Assembly: GCA_045810625.1 (NCBI GenBank)
Contig: JBJMVQ010000048.1
Span: 18,634-82,633 of the forward strand
Length of the DNA: 64,000 nt
Direction of reading: 5' to 3'
Source of the DNA: JACQFZ01 sp045810625
GTDB lineage: Bacteria; Pseudomonadota; Gammaproteobacteria; Acidiferrobacterales; Sulfurifustaceae
This document shows, piece by piece, positions 1 through 6,394 of this stretch (position 1 is the stretch's first letter; each line of letters begins with the position of its first letter). The notes under the pieces are model-generated. The model was not told where the DNA came from, searched no databases, and saw nothing but the letters and a program-made list of their open reading frames with translations. A program made the position numbers and the translations under genes.

Positions 1-598
1 CCTCGGCCGGATCGTGGCCGCCGACATGAAGCCGGAAGTAGACCAGCTCATCCCGATTCACGGGGAATAACGCGACGAGCGAACGCCACAACGCCTCGAT
101 CATCTCGCCGGCATGCTGCTCGAACGCAACCATGTAAGCGGCGCGGCGCAAGTGGTCGCAAGACGACAGGCCGTCGAACAGGTTCTTCAGGTAGCGCTTG
201 GTCACGGCGGAGTAGAACGGCGCCGTCTCGCGACCAAGCAGCGCGGCGATGTCGCGCTTGAGATGGTTCGCGTGAAAATTCGAATGCGTGTTCAGTATTG
301 ACGGCAGTGCCGCGATTCCTTCTTCCATCAAGATGTGATGGCCGCCGGTCTCGTCCCAGCACAAAAAGTTCGCGACGACGGACGTCCATTCGACTTCTAG
401 CGGCACCGGGATGTTCCGATCCATCGCCTGCAGGATCAGATTCGCCTGCGCTCCCGCCTGCAGATAGGGAAAGGCCTGCGACATCGCGAGATAGTTCGCG
501 AGGACGCTGCCCACGTTTTGCCGGGAAATGCCGAAAGTGAACGGGTGTTCGTTGAATAGCGCCTTGACGGCCGCGTCGATCTCTTCCAGAGGCTTCAT
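1..598 (-). CDS. Haem-oxygenase-like iron/redox enzyme, C-terminus cut by window edge
   Basis: The reading frame opens at ATG 598 behind a GAGGGAG ribosome site and runs off the window after 199 codons. The visible protein is helical and has the spaced Glu/His pattern of haem-oxygenase-like diiron or iron redox enzymes: WDETGGHHILMEEG (residues 81-94), FEQHAGEMIEALW (159-171) and YFRLHVGGHDPAE (187-199). Probable ligands are E83, H87 or H88, E160, H191 and D196. In this fold, members such as UndA, SznF and CADD use O2 to decarboxylate, N-oxygenate or cleave amino or fatty acids. It lies 43 bp after panD on the same strand, so the two are probably co-transcribed, and the context suggests a tailoring oxidase in the pathway encoded from here to 6.4 kb. 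The final helix ligand is outside the window. The fold assignment is by motif only and could be wrong. Confidence 0.6.
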   Translation of the reverse strand, partial: MKPLEEIDAAVKALFNEHPFTFGISRQNVGSVLANYLAMSQAFPYLQAGAQANLILQAMDRNIPVPLEVEWTSVVANFLCWDETGGHHILMEEGIAALPSILNTHSNFHANHLKRDIAALLGRETAPFYSAVTKRYLKNLFDGLSSCDHLRRAAYMVAFEQHAGEMIEALWRSLVALFPVNRDELVYFRLHVGGHDPAE

Positions 599-641
599 CT
601 TTTGCTCCCTCGCTGTGTGCCCGCGCAGTTCGATGCGCCGC

Positions 642-1028
642 TCAACGCGGTTCGGGATACGCTATCTGTGCGCGCTGCGTCCGCACGATCTCGTTCCCTT
701 GCTGCAGCAGAACGACGGTGGGCTCGTGCGCGCGCGCCTCTTCGCGCGAAAGCTGGCAGTAGCTAATAACGATCACCCGGTCGCCGACCTGCACCAGACG
801 CGCCGCCGCGCCGTTGATGCCGATCGTTCTCGTTCCCCGCGGTGCTTCGATCGTATACGTGGTGAACCTCGCCCCCGTCGTGATGTTGAGCACGTCCACC
901 TGCTCATGCGGCAGCATCCCGGCCGCGTCGAGAAAATCGCGATCGATCGATATCGAACCCTCGTAGTGCATGTCGGCTCGCGTCACGGTCGCGCGATGCA
1001 GCTTGGCCTTCATCATCGTTAGCAGCAT
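642..1028 (-). CDS. panD: Aspartate 1-decarboxylase
   Basis: Pyruvoyl enzyme that decarboxylates L-aspartate to beta-alanine in the cytoplasm. It has 128 residues, the usual family length. Everything needed for self-processing and catalysis is visible: K9, Y22, the G24-S25 cleavage site in HYEGS, R54, T57, Y58 and the INGAAA segment near residues 71-76. The start at 1028 gives MLLTMMKAKLHR, which lines up with the classical PanD N-terminus, and AGGGG lies upstream; internal ATGs at 1016 and 1013 are less likely. It is first in a leftward pair with the haem-oxygenase-like gene and faces the GNAT/GlyRS/PanC operon across a 700 bp gap. It could serve CoA synthesis, but beside divergent GlyRS and PanC paralogues it more likely feeds beta-alanine to a dedicated pathway. 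Confidence 0.93.
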   Translation of the reverse strand: MLLTMMKAKLHRATVTRADMHYEGSISIDRDFLDAAGMLPHEQVDVLNITTGARFTTYTIEAPRGTRTIGINGAAARLVQVGDRVIVISYCQLSREEARAHEPTVVLLQQGNEIVRTQRAQIAYPEPR

Positions 1029-1732
1029 GAGAACATTCCCCTGTTTGGCAAATATCGATCGAACGGAATGGTTGAACGCCGCCTAGAGCGGCGCCGGAGC
1101 GCAGACAGGAAATGAACCGAGCTTCGTTTTCGACGCGCGGACGAATCAAACCGGCGCGTCGCCGCAACGACGGCGCCGTCGCGGTTGCGCACCGTCGTGC
1201 GCGAACGATGTGTCGGGGGCGAACAGGGTTGCCGGACCAACGAACGAAGGAAAACGGAAAAACAGCAGCCCGCGTCATCGTGGATAGTCCCTTATCCAGT
1301 CGTAAGCCGTTCCTGGCTACGTTGTCGAATTGTGAATAGATCGATTCCGATGCGTCAAGACGACGGACGCGACGCGCCCGAAAAATTTATCGCGCGATTA
1401 TGAAGCGACTGCGAGTCGCGCGATGCACCTCGCGCGCATGCCATCGTGCGGCTTCCGCGCGCCGACTCACATCGACGCGTCGTTAATAAATTCATACGAC
1501 GCCGTGACTGTATGCATCCGACGAAGCGCGCAAAGTTCCATCACGCGAACCGCGCGACGACCGCGTCGCGACTGTTGACACTAGTCGAAGCCAGCTTCGA
1601 AAATGCATCAGAAGAACGTCGGCGGTGTTTCTGGTCGGTAGCGCCGCAGTAGTCGCCGCCGACGCGATAGCCACCTGGCCGCGCCGCGCGCCGGCGGCGC
1701 TGAAAGGGAAGTAGGCAGACAAGGAATCGCGC
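1029..1732. promoter_or_regulatory. Divergent intergenic region of the panD / GNAT cluster
   Basis: There is no convincing coding frame in these 700 bases: short ORFs exist on both strands but lack family features. The region must hold the promoters of the leftward panD pair and the rightward GNAT-to-HAD operon. A TTGACA hexamer at 1575-1580, followed 18 bases later by GAAAAT (1599-1604), is a possible rightward promoter. The stretch around 1380-1500 is locally AT-rich. The promoter call is weak. Confidence 0.35.
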
Positions 1733-2263
1733 ATGTTTGGTCGCATTCGCCCGGCAACCATGGACGATATCGCGTTCATCGAACGGTGCGCCGACGCGGC
1801 GTTTCGACCGCATTTCCGCGTTCTCGGCGCCGTTCCGATGCGCCGGCGCGAAGACTATGCCGACCTCATCGCAAAGGGGCACCTCGAGATAGCGGAAGAA
1901 CAAGACAACGGCAACGTCGTCGGCTTCCTCGTTGTCTTCATCCATCCCGATCACATCATGATCGATACGCTTTCCATCGATCCGGCGTTTCAAGGTAAAG
2001 GCGCGTGGCGTTGGGTGGAAAAACGATTGGCGGCGCTGCGTCGCAGCACCGGGCTGCGCGTCGTGAGGACCTACACCAACGAAAAGCTGACGCGGAATAT
2101 CCGGCTGTTTCAGCTCCGGGGCTTCGTTATCACCGGCCGGCGTCAGGTCCGCGGCCACGTTTTTGTCGACATGGAACAGGTCGAGAGCCGGCACGACGCC
2201 GCGGCTGCCCGTCGAACGAGCCGGCGTCTCGGGCAACGAGCGGGCGAAGACGTCAATGGTTGA
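1733..2263 (+). CDS. GNAT-family N-acetyltransferase
   Basis: A 176-residue single-domain acetyltransferase of the GNAT fold, which transfers an acyl group from acyl-CoA to an amine. The acetyl-CoA binding signature is visible as IDTLSIDPAFQGKGAW (motif A; the QGKGA loop near residue 90), followed by a conserved helix and the LFQLRGF motif B segment. The start at 1733 lies behind GGGAAG and fits the usual GNAT N-terminus (IRPATMDD). Its stop overlaps the next start in ATGGTTGA (2256-2263), which couples it tightly to the GlyRS-like gene. First gene of the rightward operon. The substrate is unknown; in this context it could acylate an amine intermediate or protect the producer by acetylating the product. 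Confidence 0.85.
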   Translation: MFGRIRPATMDDIAFIERCADAAFRPHFRVLGAVPMRRREDYADLIAKGHLEIAEEQDNGNVVGFLVVFIHPDHIMIDTLSIDPAFQGKGAWRWVEKRLAALRRSTGLRVVRTYTNEKLTRNIRLFQLRGFVITGRRQVRGHVFVDMEQVESRHDAAAARRTSRRLGQRAGEDVNG

Positions 2264-3665
2264 TTCGAGAATCGAAGAGCTGGTCGCCTTCTGCCAGCGC
2301 AAAGGTTTTTTTGTCCCGAGTTGCGACCTGTACGGCGGTCTCGCCGGCGTCTACGATTACGGCCCGCTCGGCGCCGAGCTCAAAAACAACTTCAAACGCG
2401 CCTGGTGGCGCGCGATGGTGTACGAACGCGACGACGTCGAAGGCCTCGACGGAGCGATCCTGAGCCATCCCAAGCTGCTTGACTACGCGGGCCACGTGGA
2501 CGCGTTCACCGACATGGTCGTAACGTGTCGTCGATGCACGCGGCGCACGCGCGCCGATCACGTGCGATCCGGGCGCTGCGCCTACTGCGGCAGTCTCGAG
2601 CTTTCCGATACGCATCCGTTCAACACGATGTTTCGCACCGAAATCGGCTCGATCGAGGATCGGCGAACGCTTTGCTACCTGCGACCGGCCACGGCGCAGC
2701 ACACGTTCGCCAACTTCAAGCATGTGCTCGACAGCAGCGGCCAGCGGCTGCCGTTCGGGATCGCGCAAATCGGGAAGGCGTTCCGCAACGAGGTGGCGCC
2801 GACCGATTTTCCGTTCCGGATGCGCGAATTCGAGCAATTGGAGCTGCAATTCTTCGTCGAGCCGGGCGATGACGAACGCTGGCACGAGCTTTGGCTGGCC
2901 CAGCGCATCGAGTGGTGGGTGGCGCAAGGCCTCGCGCGCGAAAACATCACTGTGCAGGACGTTCCGAAGCACGAGCTTGCCCACTACTCCAAACGCACGC
3001 TCGATATCTACTACCACTTCGCGGACGACTTTCAGGGCGAGATCGAAGGAATCGCAAATCGCACCGACTACGACCTCGGCTGCCATAGCCGCGAGCAGCA
3101 TCGGCTGAACATCCGTGCGCGGGTGAAGGAAAACCACGAATCGAACGCGGTCATGGCGGTGCGCGATCCGATCACGAATGCCTGGAAGGTGCCCTTCGTG
3201 ATCGAGCCGGCGGCCGGCGTCGATCGGGGAGTGATGGCGCTACTTTCCGAAGCCTACACCCGGGAACATCTCGGTCACGGCGGCGCTCGCCTGGTGCTGA
3301 AGCTGAAGCCGCATCTGGCGCCGATCAAGGCAGCGATCGTGCCGGCGGACAACGACGATGGGCAAATCGTAGCGCTCGCCAAAGAGATCAAGCGCCGGCT
3401 GGTCGTGTTGGATCTCGGTAGGGTGATGCTCGAAGCGAACACCGGGCTCGGCGACGTCTACCGCAGACACGATGAGATCGGCACGCCACTTTGCGTGACG
3501 GTGGATTCCGGAGCCGTGCGTCACCGTGCGAGCACCGTCGCGGTGCGTGATCGCGACCTGATGAATGAAGAGCGGATCGCGCTTGCCGATCTGCCGGACT
3601 ACGTGGCGGCCAAGTGTCGATACGATCGAGGCGCGCGAGACGCGGGGCACCGCGCGGAATCGTGA
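2256..3665 (+). CDS. Glycyl-tRNA synthetase paralogue with altered amino-acid pocket
   Basis: A class II synthetase of the dimeric (alpha2) GlyRS type, 469 residues, complete: N-terminal DLYGGLAGVYDYGPLG, a Cys4 zinc site (C91, C94, C108, C111), motif 2 FRNE...FRMREFEQ (177-193), motif 3 GVDRG (321-325) and a C-terminal anticodon-binding domain with YRRHDEIGTP. ATP-site residues are kept, so adenylate formation should work. The amino-acid pocket differs: canonical RPETAQG reads RPATAQH (A145, H149) and canonical EPSAG reads EPAAG (A319), while R269 and E317 are kept. By motif spacing these are E188, G192, S361, R311 and E359 of Thermus GlyRS. The start at 2256 was chosen over 2163 because it matches the family N-terminus, has GGGCGAAG upstream and overlaps the GNAT stop. 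Most betaproteobacteria use the tetrameric GlyQS enzyme, so this copy is probably acquired and pathway-specific, activating something other than glycine. That function is inference. Confidence 0.9.
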   Translation: MVDSRIEELVAFCQRKGFFVPSCDLYGGLAGVYDYGPLGAELKNNFKRAWWRAMVYERDDVEGLDGAILSHPKLLDYAGHVDAFTDMVVTCRRCTRRTRADHVRSGRCAYCGSLELSDTHPFNTMFRTEIGSIEDRRTLCYLRPATAQHTFANFKHVLDSSGQRLPFGIAQIGKAFRNEVAPTDFPFRMREFEQLELQFFVEPGDDERWHELWLAQRIEWWVAQGLARENITVQDVPKHELAHYSKRTLDIYYHFADDFQGEIEGIANRTDYDLGCHSREQHRLNIRARVKENHESNAVMAVRDPITNAWKVPFVIEPAAGVDRGVMALLSEAYTREHLGHGGARLVLKLKPHLAPIKAAIVPADNDDGQIVALAKEIKRRLVVLDLGRVMLEANTGLGDVYRRHDEIGTPLCVTVDSGAVRHRASTVAVRDRDLMNEERIALADLPDYVAAKCRYDRGARDAGHRAES

Positions 3666-3695
3666 GTTGCCGCCAGAAACATGGGAGCCGTAATC

Positions 3696-4712
3696 ATGGA
3701 CGATACGCCGAAACAAGCGCCGGGCGATCTCGACCCGGCGGATATCGCGATCCTCAAGGAGCCCATTGCCGGTCCCCTGAGCTGGACGGCCGCAACCTTC
3801 AAGTTCGGCTCGAACATCATTCCCCTATCCGATACGCAGCTCGCCGCGCTCGAGAATCTGCACGCACATCGCGGCGACGCGCCTTCGCTGGCCGCGGCGA
3901 AATCTTCCCTCGGTCCGGTTGCGGCGAGCATCATCGAGCACTGCGAAAACATCAGTGGCTTCGCACTGGTGCGCGGCGTGGATGTCACGCGCTACGCGAC
4001 CGAGCAACTGAAGACGATGTTCTTCCGCTTCTGCGGAATCGTGGGAAACATCGTCACGCAAAACTCCAAGGGCGAAACGCTCTGCGAGGTAACGGACGCC
4101 AACCAGGGACGCATGGCGGGCAGCAACGTGCGCGGCTACCTGACGAACGAGGCGCTCAGCTTCCATACCGATTCCTCGGATATTCTTGCGCTATTCTGCG
4201 AAAAGGTGTCCGAGAACGGCGGCGATTCGCTGGTCGTGAGCGCCTCGACGATTTACAACGAGCTGCTCGCGCGCTTTCGGGAATACCTCGGCCTTCTTTA
4301 TGTCGGCTTCTTTTACGACGATCGCGGACAACAGAAGCCGGCCCAACTCCCGGCCTATCGCAACGCCGTGTTCACGTGCCGCGACGGCAAGCTCGCGTGC
4401 CGATACTACCTGTACGACTACGTCGCGCCGGCGTACGCGAAGCTTGCGCTCCCTCTAAGCCCGCTCGAAGCGCACGCCCTGCGCCTGTTCAATGCGATTG
4501 CGGAAGATCCGGCCAACTATGTGACCTTCCGCATGCAGCCGGGAGACATGGTTTTCTACTCCAACAACAACGTGCTGCACGCACGCACGGCCTACAAAGA
4601 CCCGCCGGGCGATGAGCACCAGCGGCGCAAGCTTTATCGCGTCTGGCTGAACCCGCATTGTCCGCGCGCGCTACCCGCGACCTTCGCGCGATACCGGTTC
4701 GGATATCACTGA
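3696..4712 (+). CDS. TauD/TfdA-family Fe(II)/2-oxoglutarate dioxygenase
   Basis: A 338-residue oxygenase of the taurine/clavaminate dioxygenase type. The facial triad is visible: HTD at 157-159 (H157, D159) and the distal His in VLHART (H295), with R311/R315 available to bind 2-oxoglutarate. These enzymes hydroxylate, desaturate or halogenate unactivated carbons; an acidic ligand at D159 argues against halogenation, which needs Gly or Ala there. GGGAG sits 8 bases before ATG 3696, so this start is preferred to ATG 3681. It lies 30 bp after the GlyRS paralogue and 50 bp before the PanC paralogue, in the same direction, so it is part of one operon. The substrate is unknown; an amino acid or a beta-alanine amide is plausible. 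Confidence 0.9.
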   Translation: MDDTPKQAPGDLDPADIAILKEPIAGPLSWTAATFKFGSNIIPLSDTQLAALENLHAHRGDAPSLAAAKSSLGPVAASIIEHCENISGFALVRGVDVTRYATEQLKTMFFRFCGIVGNIVTQNSKGETLCEVTDANQGRMAGSNVRGYLTNEALSFHTDSSDILALFCEKVSENGGDSLVVSASTIYNELLARFREYLGLLYVGFFYDDRGQQKPAQLPAYRNAVFTCRDGKLACRYYLYDYVAPAYAKLALPLSPLEAHALRLFNAIAEDPANYVTFRMQPGDMVFYSNNNVLHARTAYKDPPGDEHQRRKLYRVWLNPHCPRALPATFARYRFGYH

Positions 4713-4763
4713 TTTCAGCGTCGATCCACCATTTGGACAAACAGCCACTCAGGGAGGGAAACC

Positions 4764-5615
4764 ATGCAAATCATCGAAACGATCGCCGAAATTCGCAAGG
4801 AGCTCGCGCGGTACCGTCGGGCGGACAAGATCATCGGCTTCATCTCGACATTGGGGAACCTGCACGACGGACATATCAGCCTCATACGAAAGGCGAGGGA
4901 CGAGTGCGACATCGTCGTCGCCGGCATCTTTTTGAACCCTAGTCATTTCGGGCCTGGCGAAGATCTCGAGAAATATCCGCGCACGTTTGCCGAGGACTGC
5001 GATCGGCTACGCGCCGCGCGCTGCGACATTCTGTTCGCGCCGAGCGTGCAGGAAATGTATCCGCTCGGCCTCTACGCTCAGACGAAAGTCGAAGTCCCCC
5101 TACTGACGCGCCATCACTGCGCCGTCAGCCGTCCGCATCTGTTCGGCGCCATCGCCACAGTCGTCACTAAGCTGCTCAACATTATTCAGCCGGATGTCGC
5201 GTATTTCGGGGAGAAGGACTATCAGCAGCTAGCCGTCGTCAAGCGAATGGTGGAGACGTTGAACATTCCGACGAAGATCGCGTCGGGGCCGACGATCCGA
5301 GAATCGAATGGGCTCGCCATGAGCTCACGAAACAACTACTTGAGCGAGGAAAAGAAAAATCATGCAGCGCATTTGTATCGCTGCATGCTCGAGGCCCGCG
5401 AAGCCGTGCTTCACGGCGAAACCGATTTCATGCGTCTCAGCGAACGTCTCAACAGGGATCTCAAAAAGGGCGGGTTCGAGCCGGACTACGTCAACTTCGC
5501 TCATCCGGAGACCCTGGAACCGGCAACGGCGGACGATCGGCGCGTAGTGCTGCTGGCCGCGGCCTACCTCGACGGTGTGCGCCTAATCGACAATCTCATG
5601 ATCGAGCGTCGCTGA
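4764..5615 (+). CDS. Pantothenate synthetase paralogue (PanC-like amide ligase)
   Basis: A 283-residue member of the PanC family, which adenylates pantoate and transfers it to beta-alanine. The catalytic parts are present: HDGH (34-37), FGEKDYQQ (148-155, K151) and SSRN (187-190). The acid-binding side is altered. Canonical PTMGALH reads STLGNLH (28-34), the NPxQF glutamine that holds pantoate is His (NPSHF, H61), and the canonical RPxHFxG segment reads RPHLFGA (123-129). An AGGGAGGG ribosome site precedes ATG 4764. True PanC usually sits with panB; here it follows a GlyRS paralogue and a dioxygenase. It probably joins a different acid to beta-alanine or a similar amine. A divergent but genuine pantothenate synthetase cannot be ruled out from sequence alone. 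Confidence 0.88.
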   Translation: MQIIETIAEIRKELARYRRADKIIGFISTLGNLHDGHISLIRKARDECDIVVAGIFLNPSHFGPGEDLEKYPRTFAEDCDRLRAARCDILFAPSVQEMYPLGLYAQTKVEVPLLTRHHCAVSRPHLFGAIATVVTKLLNIIQPDVAYFGEKDYQQLAVVKRMVETLNIPTKIASGPTIRESNGLAMSSRNNYLSEEKKNHAAHLYRCMLEAREAVLHGETDFMRLSERLNRDLKKGGFEPDYVNFAHPETLEPATADDRRVVLLAAAYLDGVRLIDNLMIERR

Positions 5616-5649
5616 CGCGATCAGCGTGTTGCCAACCGGGAGTTACACG

Positions 5650-6360
5650 ATGAAAATGAGTGGGTACCGCGTTCTGAGTTTCGACTGCTACGGGACGCTC
5701 GTGGACTGGGAAGCGGGCATTATCGAGGCATTCCGCGCGCTCGTAGCGCCGCACGACATCATCTTGTCGGATCTAGCGATACTCAACGCGTTTCTCGATA
5801 TCGAAACCAATGTCGTCAAGAACGCACCCAGCAAGACGTACCAGGAAGTCTTGTTTGAGGTGTACCGGGAGTTTGCACAACAACACGGGATTCATTTCGA
5901 TGAAAGCGGCGCAGTGCGTTTCGCGTCCTCGATCGGACATTGGCCGCTTTTCCCGGACACACAACGAAGCCTCGATTTTCTCTCGCAGCATCACAAACTC
6001 GTCATTCTCTCGAATATCGACGACGCGTCGATCGAGCGAACCCGGTCGCAAATCAAAGTGCGGTTCTTGGATGTGTACACTGCGCAGCAAATTGGTTCGT
6101 ACAAGCCCGACCCGCGCAACTTCCGATACCTGCTTGGGCGTTTGGCCGAGTACGGCTACGCCAAAGAGCAGCTCCTACACGTGAGTGTCAGCTTGTTCCA
6201 CGACCTCATTCCCGCCCAGGCATTGGGCATCGATACGTGTTGGATCAATCGCGGAAACAGCATCAATGGAACGCTAGCGACGCCACCGGGTTTTCAAGCC
6301 GGCATCGAACCGACATATACCTACCGAAGTCTGCAGGAGTTGCTCGACAACTACGAGTAA
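5650..6360 (+). CDS. HAD-superfamily hydrolase, haloacid-dehalogenase type
   Basis: A 236-residue HAD protein of the type II 2-haloacid dehalogenase group. The nucleophile motif FDCYGTL gives D12 with Tyr at the +2 position. Phosphatases need Asp there, so the enzyme more likely attacks a carbon electrophile (a C-halogen bond, or a strained ring as in azetidine-2-carboxylate hydrolase) than a phosphate ester. Downstream motifs are LSNID (Ser), YKPDPRNF (Lys) and HVSVSLFHD. The ATG at 5650 follows GGGAG by 7 bases; the upstream GTG frame extension lacks family similarity. It is the last gene of the rightward operon, 34 bp after the panC-like stop, and converges on the regulator at 6395. In the pathway it may remove a leaving group or act in self-protection. 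Confidence 0.88.
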   Translation: MKMSGYRVLSFDCYGTLVDWEAGIIEAFRALVAPHDIILSDLAILNAFLDIETNVVKNAPSKTYQEVLFEVYREFAQQHGIHFDESGAVRFASSIGHWPLFPDTQRSLDFLSQHHKLVILSNIDDASIERTRSQIKVRFLDVYTAQQIGSYKPDPRNFRYLLGRLAEYGYAKEQLLHVSVSLFHDLIPAQALGIDTCWINRGNSINGTLATPPGFQAGIEPTYTYRSLQELLDNYE

Positions 6361-6394
6361 GGCAAGGTGTACGTCCGAGGAACGACAGGGACAG

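Noticed and set aside
2253..3137. 294-residue minus-strand frame opposite the GlyRS-like gene
   Set aside because: It mirrors the codon pattern of the real gene; no family motifs and His/Arg/Val-rich composition typical of GC-rich shadows.
642..5615. Reading panD and the PanC-like gene as ordinary CoA biosynthesis
   Set aside because: PanC has lost pantoate-site residues, panB is absent, and the intervening genes (GNAT, GlyRS paralogue, dioxygenase) have no place in CoA synthesis. Not fully excluded.
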